Source of the DNA: Ciborinia camelliae
Taxonomy: Eukaryota > Ascomycota > Leotiomycetes > Helotiales > Sclerotiniaceae
Direction of reading: 5' to 3'
Assembly: GCA_025890175.1 (NCBI GenBank)
Contig: JANPYM010000009.1
Span: 951,650-1,015,649 of the forward strand
DNA: 64,000 nucleotides
Of this stretch, positions 21,764 to 34,354 are shown in pieces; the stretch's first letter is position 1, and each line of letters starts with the position of its first letter. The position numbers and the translations under genes were made by a program. The notes under the pieces were generated by a model, which made no database searches, was not told the origin of the DNA, and saw only the letters and a list, made by a program, of their open reading frames with translations.

Positions 21764-23732
21764 TTTGAGTTGTATTGAAGAGGTGTGGTTTGTGTTGTGA
21801 AGTGTGGTTGAAACTGATTGAGAGTTGAGAGATATGGAAAGAAAAAGAAGGGAGGATGGGAGCAGATATATGTGTCTTTTGTAGACCGATCTTCAAGTTT
21901 GGTAAAGCCTCAGGGGTCTACCCCTCCCTGCACGTTTGCGGCACTGCAGATTCACCATAATCAGCCACTCATCGATGCATTACCCGTAATGGGACTCCCC
22001 GCTGACATGCTGAGCCAATTTCACACATGAAGTGAATTTCAGTTGCTTGGCACCTCCTTGGCTCACACGTTGTTCACAAACATTGGATCAGAGAAACCTT
22101 CACCGTGTGTGACATGACCCGCTATGCCCCACTTGCTGTGGGGTTTGGGTTTCGAATTGTCACCACTGCGGCGGGTTTTGGTGGTGGCTGTGATATGCAT
22201 CCCCTACTCAGAAGTATCTGGCATGAAGATGGATCATGGTCCATGGAATACAATAATGCATGGAGACTAGAGAGCTGACAGACCCACATGAGCTCATAGC
22301 TACCCGGTTACAAAGTGTTCGTACCTGGATACTGTGGATGGTCAACTAGGGTTAAAGAAGACCAAGAAGGGTTTAATAAGATCATAGAAGCTCTCGGAAA
22401 CTATTAGTATACCGGTTGAGTGACGACCTGAACAAAAGTATATCCTGAAATAGCATCAAATCACCCAAGAGACATTTTAACATAAGTGTGGTCACAGCTC
22501 TGAATACCTAGCACATACAAAGGACACGAAGACGTCGGAGAGCCACTATCAATCCCCAGAAGATGTTTCTTACTGCTGTTGGAAATGGCACCATCGGGCC
22601 ACGTACTTCCTTCATGAATTGTTTAATGTAACACACTTTATATTTGTAGAGAACGCTCACTTGAGCTGTCAATCTAGGTCAGTACCTATCTCAGGACTCA
22701 GGAGTGATTGCTACACACGGAAAGCCCGCAGTTTAAAGTTCATAATAACAGCACATCAATGCTGAGCTTCCTACTCATATAATTCCACAACACCGCTATC
22801 TGCCAGTCACCTTACGATACCACAATTGTCCTTATTACCCCACCAGTGTATATTAATATGTTCGGAGAGGGGCGTCTTCTCATATGGGGATGTATGTTGG
22901 CGATGTTTACTCCTTAAGTGATTCGGCGAAGTCGGTGAGGTCGGTGAAGGAGGAAAGGGGTAGAATCTATTATCATCAAATTGGCTTCGATGTATTGCGA
23001 TGACAACTATTTGACAATCGAATTGAGCAATCAGAATTCGGAGGTCTCAGCCTGGCGGCGTTAACCTCTTCATCCAATTGACAGAATTATTGACTATCCT
23101 AGAAGTAAAAGACTTCAGACCGTGTCGTCTTCAAACATAGCTGCATCACGAACGATGTTGAGACTTCAGTGTAAGGCTGTGCACCAGAAACCCTCACTAA
23201 GCCATTTCGCTGACTAAGCGGGCTACTTTTTTCATTTCACAACATCACTCACTACATTGAACCTGTAACCTGGAACCTGGAACCACGAAGCAGAGTTGTC
23301 TCCTGGTTTTGAAAATCGTTCTCAAAGCAAACTTGCAAGATTCTGCAAGAGAAGATTTTTAGTTCTCTATGGAAGGAGCAGCGACCTCTATGGAAGGAGC
23401 AGCGACAATGTTCTCGATGCGCCGCAAAATCCGATTAACTTTTTGATTCCATCATGCTTCAAATGCTGAGACTAAAAATGGAGTCGGTGATGGCGAATTC
23501 TTGATTGTAGGATAGAGGTGAGGTTTATTTGTTGTTGAAGCTACGATCGTAAGGCTATATGCATTCTGGGTGGTGCCTACCAATATTCATCCTCAACATA
23601 GGAAAGCACATTCATCCGAAGCGGACTTTGTTGCACTTGCCATGGGTTCAAAGATTGATATGACCTCAAGAAGGTCAAGTATCTCTCAATTCGTTTGTCA
23701 ATCTTTCATTACAACATCTGAAACCAATCATA
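21764..23732. other. Divergent intergenic region between CVNH and NmrA-like genes
   Basis: About 2 kb with no protein-like frame. It contains a perfect 21-base tandem duplication (23365-23406). The region next to 21764 should be the CVNH promoter. Confidence 0.4.
23365..23406. repeat. Perfect tandem duplication, 2 x 21 bp
   Basis: The unit CTCTATGGAAGGAGCAGCGA plus C occurs twice without a mismatch (23365-23385 and 23386-23406). The identity indicates a recent slippage or end-joining event. Confidence 0.95.
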
Positions 23733-24747
23733 ATGGCATTGAGACGAGATAAGACGATTCTCTTACTGGAAGCCCATTCATCAGTAACGAACCGAATTGC
23801 CATCCTCTGTTCAACTTCAACGTGTTCTCTTCTGATTGCTAGTAGATCTGGCAATCCTCCAAGAAATTTGCCAGATGTTCCTGCTTGCAAGTTCGACTGG
23901 GAAGATGCAACAACACATGCAAATCCATTTGCACAAGCCTCGAACATCCACACGGTTTTACTCGTTACTGGTCCTTCTTCCACCGACAAGTTTTCAGCAA
24001 TCAAGGAATTCATAGACCTTGCCATTGAAAAGGGGGTCAAGAGGTTCGTACTATTTAACAGGTTTGGTTTTTTGTTTGGAGATGCTCCTGAAATTGGCTT
24101 GACCCATCAATATTTGGAGTCGATGATGGTCGATTATGCTATTTTGAGACCTGCTATGCTCATGGGTAAGCCCCCGTTCTATTGGTGAACGGGGGACATG
24201 GTAATAAGATCAAGAGCACTTCTTGAATATTCAAGACGGAATTCACATCTTCTCTTCGACCGGTAAAGGCAAAGTACCATTCGTATCCGCAGAAGATGTC
24301 GCACATGTACGGTTCCAAGCCTTGATTCGTCATGACTTCCCAATGAGAGACATTATAATCCAAGGTCCGGAACTTCTCTCACATGATGATGTATGTACAT
24401 GACCTGCTCTCTGAATCTCCGCCTTTTCATTTACTAATGCATTACTCAAGGTGGCAGATATTATTAGTAAAGCAGCAGGTAGAACGATCACACATATCCA
24501 CGGGTCTGCTGAAGAATTATCCAATAGCATCGCCACCAGTGGGCTCTCTATGTTCATTCCTCGCTTGTCGAGCCAGGATCTCGCAGTGATGATGGCAAAT
24601 CTGCAGGAGTCAATCAGCAGAGGATCCCAGGAACATTTGAATAATGTTGTATTCGAGATCACAGGGGAGCACCCGATGAAATTTGTTGATTTCGCACAAA
24701 CGTACAAGTCTATGTGGCGGCAGCGTTTGATAGAGTTCAGAGGATAA
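23733..24747 (+). CDS. NmrA-like NAD(P)-binding protein (festuclavine dehydrogenase-like family)
   Basis: Exons 23733-24165, 24215-24390 and 24451-24747 join in frame across introns of 49 and 60 bases, giving 301 residues. Family features are LLIASRSGNPP, an F-D-W-E-D segment, IDLAIEKGVKRFVL, YAILRPAMLM, STGKGKVPFVSAEDVA, and a C-terminal SRGSQEHLNNVVFEITGEHP. This atypical-SDR family includes fungal ergot-alkaloid dehydrogenases and many unassigned reductases. Two points are odd. The glycine-rich cofactor loop near the N-terminus reads LLLEAHSSVTNRIA, lacking the expected glycines. The residues after FVL (FNRFGFLFGD) replace the usual SASS-type stretch. The enzyme may therefore not bind NADP normally. 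Intron 1 contains a strong hairpin. Confidence 0.75.
24171..24195. other. Perfect inverted repeat inside intron 1 of the NmrA-like gene
   Basis: CCCCCGTTC (24171-24179) and GAACGGGGG (24187-24195) flank a seven-base loop. The hairpin starts five bases after the donor GTAAG, so in pre-mRNA it would place the 5' splice site at the base of a GC-rich stem. Confidence 0.9.
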
Positions 24748-26324
24748 TGCCTTGGAGATCTCCCAGTTGCTTTTAAACATTAGTAGGGTTTGATGGATGA
24801 GACCAGTGGAGAATGCCTTGATATCCTTAAGTTTCGTTTTCAACAGTAATAGAATTTTATGACCGATTTCAGAGGATAATAGTTCGAGATCCTTCTTCGT
24901 TCATGTTCGAAGAATTATCAATACTTACTTCCGATGACATGCTAGGTATCAAATTATCATTATTACTTCTGCCTTTTCTGGTATCCAGAAGGAGCACAAA
25001 CCTTTTGCCACTATAAGATTATGTTCTCAGACGAGAGGCCTGGAACAATTGTATCTGGTTCATATATTTGGTGGGACAACAAGATAAATTAGACGAGAAT
25101 GATTGGTTGATAGTACAAATCGACAGCTGGTGCTTAAATGATCAAGTGAAACTGCCCAGAAAGATGAGCGAATATATCATCAAGTCACCAATACCAATTG
25201 TGCTTTCATGAAGTGATGTCCGATATGATATTGGTTGGATAGAGGCATTGATCACGGAAATCCAAACGTCACTCCCATGTATATTCTAAACACCAAAAAA
25301 TATCATCCAACATCATAATGGTAAGACAAAATTCATGGCTATGATATTCTGAGCCTTATCAAGTACTCTCCGAAATCATATTAGCTAGATACAAGTTTCC
25401 ACAATGTATATTTTAAACACTGCTAAATATCATCCGATATTATATTTCCTAGATAGTAGTCCCATTCATGAATGTGTTGGATTGAATCAAGTACTTCTAG
25501 CATCATCTTGAATGAATTAGATATTGGGTTATGGATATTCTGGACTGCCTCAAGCACTGTCTGATGTCACCTGAGTCAATTGGAGTGTTGATCATATATG
25601 TCCAGAGCTCTTAGAGAAATTTCACAAGTTTGAGAGTGATATGTCGTCTGATTATTGGATTTGAATTTCATCCACATATTGGGACTTGAATCTGGATTAC
25701 ATGCACGTGATAAATGGCGCTAAGACCTCGAGTTCCTTCCTCTTTCAGGGTAGGAAGCTTGGTGGTGCGGGATATTCCATCCCATACTTGACTTCGAGAA
25801 CCTTTCTACTCCAAGATTGATCAAGTCACACCTTCAAAAGGTGTCGCGAAGGTTCTTTTCGAAGTTGCGCACTCTCTTTATTTCTTATTGTCTCTCATTA
25901 TCTCTCATTATCTCCAAGGACTACCATTCTGCACATCTTCCACTTTCCTTCAGCTTTCAAGGTAAGCCTTCCAATCAATTACACTCCCTTTGAAAGATGA
26001 GCCAATAACCAGCTCAATCTTAACAAACTTCACTATTCGAAGCGAGACCTCCTCGATGCCGCCTTTACTAAATTGCCTACTTGATTCATTCACCAATCGG
26101 ATCACAAGCATGATAATCCCAAACTTTTCTGTTCAATATACTGACATCTATTGAAAAGTGAACTTCTCGGGCATTCAAGGGATTTTCTTCATTGATGCCC
26201 TTCTTCTACAACCCTGCCAAGTTGTCTTGAAACTGATACCAGGTCTTTATTTGTAAATGTTAGTGTTCTTCATTCCTCAATTCCACTACCCCATCACTTG
26301 AACTTGATGCTAAACATTTAGAAG
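24748..26324. other. Intergenic region with diverged repeats; leader of the Red1-like gene
   Basis: No gene is visible in this 1.6 kb. Between about 25270 and 25560 related blocks recur (AACACnnnnAAATATCATCC, TCAAGTACTnnnnnnATCAT), suggesting an old tandem repeat or a decayed element. A CT-rich tract at about 25870-25960 precedes the next gene and may mark its transcription start. Confidence 0.4.
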
Positions 26325-29300
26325 ATGCCTCCAGTTCGCAGATCGAAGAAGGTTACGCAAAGCTCAACACTTGAAAAGTGCGTTGCGAAGCTGTGCAAAG
26401 AACTGAAAGGCAAAGAAGAGTGCGATATGATAGTGATAAACACACGTCTACAGCATGCTGACAAAGACCAGGATGAACGGAGATACAGTAGAATCGCTAT
26501 ATGAGGCTCTGCACTCGACGAAAGCAAAGAATGTAATTACCACGACAGCTGTGAGCAGTCTTCTTGCGACCTTGGAAAGCCAAGATGGGGAGCTCTGTTC
26601 CCTCAATATCCAAACTTTTTGTGCCATCTTGCACATTGTTCTTAAGGGCAAGGATTGTCCAGAAGGAGAACGGATTCTCGTTCTTTTTGCCGTAAGTCCT
26701 AATACTACAGGCCTTGCGATTTCTTGATTAATTCTAACTCCCACAGAACGAACTCTACCAGCAGTCACTACTATCTCAAGACACAGAGTCCTCTGAAAGT
26801 GTGTTGGTCAATATTGCAAAGGAAGTGGATGTTGGTCACCTTATAGAATACTTTGTTGATAGTTCAAGACCTAATGTAATTAGAATATGGGTAAGCTACC
26901 GTTAGTTGAAGTGCTATGAAAGTGGGCTAACACCTGGGTAAGGTTGGTATTATCATGCAACAGCTTTTGAGAGGCCCAGAGGCGGTTTTTGAGCAATTCC
27001 AGCACACGCCCGAGGACATTAGGTGAGAAATCTCCCATCGTATACTTCATACTCCTGCTAATATATTCACCAAAAGACGCAGCATTGGCCCTTCAGTTAT
27101 CAGTGAAGGCAATGAGATAGTTAGATTGATCTGTGGTCAGCTCTTGAAGGCACTACTGAACTCGGATATTCTGCCAGAAGAACTTTGGCCTGTGGGGACC
27201 AACAAAAAAGATTACGAGACTTTCCCAACTGAATCGCAAAGTCAATCTGGATGGAAATCGCTATTTCAAAAGTGGGTGGATGGGAGGTGGCCTGATAATC
27301 CAAGCCAGGCGTAAGTTACCAAATATTTACGATCTGGGCATGTATAAACTAACCACTGTTTAGGCCACCCCAGCTTCTCTATTTCAGCCACGGCGTTGTA
27401 ACTACGCCACCATTCAGACTCGGAGCGGCAGGCGAAAACATCGAATTCGTTTTAGAAGGCGGATACATCCTCATGTTAACAACCTCCACCGAAAATGAAT
27501 TGGATCAGATACTTCAAGTACCGTGCAGCTCCGTAAACCGAATTTCCGTCAGCGATACCTCCAGTATAATCAATGGAAAGGCAGTCTACAATATAATAAT
27601 CGATGTCAAAGAGGGCTCGGAGGTATCCTGTTATTTGAATTCCAAGCTTAAATCGGTTCAACAACTATGCCTGACTATGACATCATACATCGGCGAGTTG
27701 ATGGAGGATCTTCGCTCTCAATGTCTAGAAGCTGAATTCCCAGAGGAGAGATTTCAAGTCTCCCAAGCCGAGGAAGATATTTTGGTCCAAGGGAAAGGAA
27801 GTTCGCCAGAGTCCCAAAGTCGCGACAGACCATCGGAAGAAAATGAACATCAAGATTTAGTGTCCCATTCAGTATTTTCCGAGGATGAAGAAGTAAACAC
27901 GGCCTTTAACCTCGAAAGCGAGACTCAAACTGAGTTTCCTCGGGGTCAAACAGACAATAACAAATCATCGCTGGCTGACGGTGAATTGGAGAAGTCTCAA
28001 CAAAATCCTCATAATACAAATGTCACGAACAAAGGCAATGTGTCTGATAGTGTACCAAATACAAAGCCAGGTGCTTCTCAAACTAAACTATCGCAATCGA
28101 GCCGGGATACCGACCTGAATGCAAACAAGCTGCCTAAGAATTACTTGCTGAAACCTAAGCCACCAATCGCAGCTTCGAAGGGCAAGGTAGAGTCCACTCG
28201 AACCACTTTACCGACAAAGACAAATACAATTTCAAAGGACAAGGAGGGAACTGCTCAATCAACAGCACCAGGAAAGCCAACAAGTATTTATGATTTGCCT
28301 GCAAACGAAGACGACCAAACAAAAGTCAAGAAGACCATTCATAATACCAAGGGAGTAAAAAACAAGGTTGGTGGATCACAACAAAAGGGGAAAACGAGTG
28401 GTAAAGACAGGGTGAAAAATGCAAAAACCTATCAGAAACCCAAGCCTACTCCCATGGAAGTTGAGGAACCTATACCCGCCAAGAGGAGCAGCCAGAGAGT
28501 AGCTGCAAGCCAAGCCAAGGTTAGCATGAGTAAAATTAATGACGACCCGGAGAATATTGAAGATGACCTCTCGGATGAAAGAGACAGTGGGCCAGCGCAG
28601 TCCAATGTCTCGCGAAAGCGTAAGACTGTGGAACAACCGGCAGATCCTGCTGTACCAGAAGCTAAGCTAAATCACTCCTTTGAGCTTGACTCGGAGAAAG
28701 ACGAGGAAGCATTTGATCTTCAGCAGCAAGATGCTCAGGAACTGGGTCTGATTGATAGCAACTTACCTCTAGAGGATCCTTTCCAGGTTGATGATGATCT
28801 GTACTCTGCAAGTCCACAGGCATCCAAGGGAAGAACAAACTACAGTCAAGACAAACCTCAGGGACCTTCCCGAAAGACTGCCGCCGTGAACTTCGCCAAT
28901 CAATTAGATGGCCTTTTAAGTGATGATCTAAATGGAGATAACAAGACAACTCATACTAATACTTTGAGAAAGGGCCTATTCAAGAAGAGGCCACTTCCAA
29001 GTGCCCCGCCGCCAAAACTAGGAGAGCTCACCCAGAGTATGTCCAAGAAAAAATCCGCTGTCACTGAGAAGAAAATTTCCGGAGAACTGGTTCAGGGAGC
29101 TGAGGATGACAATAGTCACCATAGCCAATATGAAGATGCCCAAGGCCTACAATTAGACAAATGCAATCCCGCGAAGCCCGACTATCAACAAACCGAAGAA
29201 GTTTTACCGGTAATTTCATGCGAAATGGAGGTCAAGGAGAATCAGACAGTCGGAAAGACAAATGGTGCGAAAGAGGTATCCGATACGAAGCTCTTTGTCT

Positions 29301-31069
29301 TCGCAGTCGAGAAAGAAAATGAGAGTTTAATTGTCGCAACACAAGGCGATCCAGTCCTCGAAATTCCTAGCCATCCTTTAAGCAGATTTTCGAAGATCTC
29401 CAAGCAGGAAGTTGTCCACAAACCGGTTACTGCCAAGGCAATAGATTCTAATGTCCATCAATCCAATCTAGAAAGCTCGCCTCCTATTTTGCCACCACCT
29501 GATACAATTTTAGTCGAGGAAAAGAAGCGGAAAGTTGCAACAGAGATTGCTTTGCCATCCAAGCGCCGTCGATCAATTGCTTCCAAGAGTTCAGATAATC
29601 TACCAATCTCGAGACCTGATCCTCGCCCACAAATCAAGACATCACTCGAAAGCTCTACTAGTAAGAGTAAAACTCTATTAGATGATCGAAGCATCCGCAA
29701 ACCAAACTTGATACATTTTGGCTCCAAAGGTGCATTAAATCAAGGGTTTTCCAGCACATCGAAACCGGTTCCAGAACGAGATCCTGAATTACCCATCACT
29801 ACACCAAATATGGCAAAAGAACAGCCGCATCATAATAAACGAAGGCATGTTGACCAAGACGAAGAAAGTTTATTTATCTCCCAAAGTCCACCCAGAAAGC
29901 GTCAGAGTATCAGTCCACCGGACCTAGCTGCGTCGACGATTGCGCCAGTATTGACAGAAGATAATAGCGCTCCCATGGCTCTTGTGCTTTCCAACTTGAA
30001 GTCAAGCTCACAAGGATCTCGAGTTGATGCATTTGGTAGTCCACTTGCCCAAAATACTATTCCTTCCATTGGCCAAATTCTCAAATTCCAGCAAAGAGGA
30101 CCAGCCCCAGAATTTGGCCAGCTGGCGCCTCGAACATTAGACTTTCAGCAGGATGTACCTTCGATTACCGTAAAATCTCCTGAATATGATGCCAAAGATA
30201 CTCCCGATATTTTCGGTCCGCGTATCAAAGTGGTGAGCATCGCAAAAGCACGTCCTGCTCCGCCAGGAGAGTCGCCTATTCGATATGTTCCGCATACAAA
30301 AACACAACATGGAACTTATGAAGGTATCTTAACCATGGAGAACATACAAGAAGAAAATGTTCTGCCGGATCCATTTGTCGAGGATGTTCATCGCCAATCG
30401 AGTGGGTTTACAGAACGATTACGCGCACGGCAGACTAATTCACAAAGCAAAACTGATGGAAGTTTGAATGTTCCTTTCAGCGATCCTGACAAAACTTTAG
30501 TTGAGATTGAGGAGCAACACACGACCAGAGAATTGTCTTCCGAGCACCACGACACTAGAGAGTTGTCTTCCCCAAGTGAGCTGACAACTAATTCATCTTT
30601 TCGATCGGACGATTCCTCAAATACCCCAACACAAGAACTATCCCCCCACAGTCAATGGTCGTTGGCTGTTCGACCACACTATAGAGGATATGCAGATACC
30701 GTTCACAAAATTGCCGATGTAAGTTTCACTATAATGTTCAATGTCAACAGTTTAGGGTAGCTGACAGTTTAAATTCAGGAGATGGTGATTAGATTGGCCA
30801 ATGAAGAAGATGCATCGAGTCTGATTGTGCGTCAATACAACGACAACGCAACCACTATGCTCGAAGGTTTAACTAGCGAGCGAGATAAGGAGAAGTTGAG
30901 TATCCGCGAACAGATCGAGAATAAGAAGAAAGAATTGATTCGAATGTATTCTGAAGCAAACAAGGTCATGGCACAGACTGAGAAGGATTTAAAAACTGCT
31001 CCTATGGGTGATTTAAACAGAGAATGGCAGAAGAGACAGGATGCCATTCTTAGAGAAATGAAGGGATGA
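26325..31069 (+). CDS. Large nuclear protein with Red1/SYCP2-like meiotic-axis layout (tentative)
   Basis: Clear exons end 26691, then 26747-26890, 26943-27022, 27077-27310, 27364-30718 and 30779-31069; each join keeps frame. The first exon is uncertain: ATG 26325 needs an intron of about 76 bases (near 26378-26453), or translation starts at ATG 26455. The protein is about 1,330-1,350 residues. An N-terminal helical, ARM-like part (about 1-225) is followed by a compact beta-rich domain (TPPFRLGAAGENIEFVLEGG, about 235-330). A long disordered middle has basic NLS-type clusters (PSKRRRS, PPRKRQS), and the last 97 residues form a strong coiled coil rich in Glu/Lys. This order (ARM-like, PH-like, linker, C-terminal coiled coil) matches Red1/Rec10/SYCP2 axis proteins. 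It is inference from layout, not sequence identity. Confidence 0.55.
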
Positions 31070-31951
31070 AGACGCACGTCGGAGTTATATGTCCATTGAG
31101 ATATTGCTTCATTTGCCTCTGTAGTGTATATATCGGGGGACGACGGGGAGTGGTGAGTGGTGAGTGGATGCTATGTTGGTTGGCTTTCGATTGCTTTTCA
31201 TTTTTGTTTGCCTGAGTCAAGAAGGATACGAGCTGGGAGTCAAATATTAACCACGTCATTCATGAATAATGTATCATAATTGTTTATTAGATAGCTTCAA
31301 AAGATTTGTATAATTGCTATGAGAGTAAGAAATATGATTGAATTGCTTGCTATCGTGAATAATCCAAACCAATTGGATACTTAGGTAGGTAGTTCTAGTA
31401 CTCTCGTAGGTTAACCTACTACTTTATTATTACTTCTACCCAGTACCTACCTACTGAGTACCATACTTCGGCCAAGCCACGAGGGATGTCGATTCCAGGT
31501 TGCCAGACCCCCCTCTCTTCCTCCCCACTTCAACCACACCACAGGCCCAGATCCCAGAACATCAATAATAAATAATTAAGACTTACGACTTACGACGACG
31601 ACCGCAAAATATCCGAGTCAGAATTTTAATTCAAGAATTCCATTACTGCCTTGACTTAAACTATCGCCTCTTCTTTAGCCTGATCTTTTTTGTCGCATTT
31701 TGACCTACCTACGCCCTTTGTTTATACTGCTCCTAAACAATACCTACCTACCTAGGTAACAGCACCTGCAGTAACAACAATACCTAACAACACCCTCGAA
31801 CAACTCGAATAACTCGAAGAATCCGATTTCCCCGCGTTACAAAGCAGCCCAAAAAGTCTGCTTGTCCTACGACAATCGGCAACCATACGGCCACCCGCAT
31901 CTGAAATAGAAGACAAGAATAGAAAGATTAATACTAGAAAAAGAGAGAGAG
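31070..31951. promoter_or_regulatory. Intergenic region and leader of the DEN1-like protease gene
   Basis: The stretch holds the 3' UTR of the preceding gene and several TACCTACC/CCTAGGTA words (31383-31392, 31440-31452, 31740-31758). An A-rich run ends just before ATG 31952. No gene is seen. Confidence 0.4.
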
Positions 31952-33211
31952 ATGCCACCATTCCACCCATTTGGTGGCAGAGTGTCCAGACATTTCGGCG
32001 ATACGGTGCGTATCAACCCATGTGAAGTCTGCTTGTCAGTTGGAAACACCACTGGAAGATATTCGCAGGGCTGTGTAAACCTTGGAACTGACCAGAATAA
32101 TCACTACAGCTTTCCCCAGAGGATCCATATTTAAGTTGTAAGTTTTTTCCGTTCATTTCAGCCGTTTTCGCATCTCTGCGGTCTTGGTGGCACGGTGCTA
32201 ATTATCTACTACCTACCTAGATTACGATTGTAGATGTAGGTTTACTCGATACATTTGAAGAGGCGTATATGAAACAGCAGACTGAATTCTGATGACAACA
32301 GTGACAAGGGAAGATGTCGATACGCTGAAGAGTGACTGGCTCACGGACAATGTAAAGTCCTCTTCTTCTCCCCTCCTGCGAAGCACTTACTGATAGATTC
32401 TCCAACAGATGATAGCCTTCTGGCAAGAGTACGTAACGCCTCTTCAGCATTTGCACATAATTTCCCGTATAAAAGCCAACACTAAACAACCCCTCCTCAA
32501 AAATAGATATCTCGAAAACGAATACCTTAAAAAATACCCCTCCTCCAAGATCGTCCTCCTTCGCCCCTCCATGGCCTTCATGCTAATGACACAACCCAAC
32601 CCCCTCGAGCTTCGCTCCGCCCTCCCAGACTTCACCCGCACAACCCACATCTTCCTACCCGTAAATGACAATCGCAATCTTTCCCAAGCCGAAGGCGGAT
32701 CGCACTGGTCTCTTCTTCTGATCTCCGTTATCGACGGCGTAGCCTTCCATTACGATTCCCTTTCGGCATCGAATTTTGAAGAAGCCCGAATAACAACGCA
32801 TAAGATGGGTATATTGCTGAATAGACAGTTGAGTTTTTTAAACTTGGCAGACTCACCACAGCAGATGAATGGTAGCGATTGTGGGGTTTATGTGTGTATT
32901 ATTATGCGTCATTTGTTGCTAAAGAGACTGTTGAGCGCGAATTCGAGGGAAAAGGTCAGTATGAGTATGGGAGGGAAACTGGTGGATGCGCCGGGGGCGA
33001 GAAAGGAAATGTTTAAGATTATTGAGGGATATAGGAAAGAGGGAGAGAGGAGGAGATCGTAAGTTTTCCCTTTTATTTTTGCGGCGCAAGTTTGCAGTCG
33101 GAAATGATAGTCCCTTCTAACATGCATGTAATACCTAATAGAAACGATGAAAGTCGCAGTTCCTCCCCCTTTTCCAAAAAGGACCGAAGTCCTCCACGAA
33201 TCGATTCATAA
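31952..33211 (+). CDS. Ulp1-family (C48) cysteine protease, DEN1/SENP8-like
   Basis: Seven exons join in frame: 31952-32005, 32110-32137, 32221-32229, 32302-32351, 32409-32428, 32507-33058 and 33142-33211, giving 260 residues. The N-terminal sequence then reads SPEDPYLSYYDLTREDVDTL, the family start, followed by SDWLTDN. Catalytic residues are His (GSHWSLLL, about 119), Asp (FHYDSL, about 137), Gln (PQQMNGSDCG) and Cys (about 178). The compact catalytic domain without a long N-terminal extension points to a deneddylase rather than a SUMO protease. DEN1 removes NEDD8 and links to fungal development in Aspergillus. The third exon is only nine bases. The last exon adds a Ser/Arg-rich tail; if its intron is retained, translation stops at 33062. 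The start MPPFHPFGG is supported by conserved spacing. Confidence 0.88.
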
Positions 33212-34354
33212 GCATGGTCTCATACATACCCGTGGAAATGACTACGCGCTACGAAAGTTCATCAGGAGTTACGGATTCACAATGGGACGGTGTTAGTTAG
33301 TGATTTGGAGCGAAGAAACGACTTTAGCACAAGAGAGACGATTACATGTTGTTTTTCTTATTCTACCTACCTACTTGCACGGAGAATTTTGTCCCCTCTT
33401 TGCATTTTGGCGAGAGATCTTGGAGGATGCGCTTTGGAATTGAATTGAAAACCGAATCAGTGTCTTTTAAGGCATCAAGACCGATGAGATGAAACGAGAC
33501 ATATGTATCGTTTTGTTACGTTGGTATGGATGGCACCACATGGGTTTGTTTAGCTTGGCGTAGCATGCAGGCGTGCACAACTTGTATAAAGAGCAATGCG
33601 GTGCCTTTGCTGTTGTTAATTGGGTAACTTCTAACTTCTTTCTGTGGCAAAAGAAGAGAGAGATAGAGCTCCATATTAGCATCGAAGTGAAATATGAACA
33701 TAACATATCAATGCCTTTGGATCTTGGTTGATTAGTGAGTGATGCATGTTTTTTTAGTACAGTAGGTATTCAAGCATTCTGGGTTTTCCTTGTACGCTCT
33801 CTGTGTTTTTTGAGCTATAATTAGACTTAAGAATGGCATTCAAGATGTTGCTTTTGTTGTAAGTCTTTCTGCTATAGAGATAGATAGCCACAAGGAGATT
33901 CCCACAAAGAGAGATAGAGAGAGGCTCTTGACTGATATCTATCAACCCTAAGAATATCCATCCATATTCATATCCAGTATACATACCTCGGTAGACAACT
34001 TGTAAGAGTTGCGTTGAGTTGAGTGCCAGGGAGAGGAAATGAAGGGAAATATGCAGGAAATACTTCATAGATACCTAGAGGCTTCAAATGCATACTTAAT
34101 ACATCTATACAAATCGTTCGCAAGAATAGGCTGGGTTGGGCGTTCATTTCATTACTATTTCTTTACATTGTATAGGTACATACCTAGGTACCTACCTATA
34201 TATACATCCCTCACAAAAGCAAAGTTTCCATGGTTAAAACAATTTTCGTAATCTTACATCTATTCTTTCTATCGGTACCCCGTCGAACCTTCCTCCGTTT
34301 ATAGAGCGAGGATTAGAAGAAGAATGCCTTCGACTTCGAGATTGACATTGGTTC
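33212..34354. other. Convergent intergenic region, no gene seen
   Basis: About 1.1 kb between two 3' ends. It has a CCTAGGTACC word cluster at about 34180-34200. Open frames here are short and random. Confidence 0.45.
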
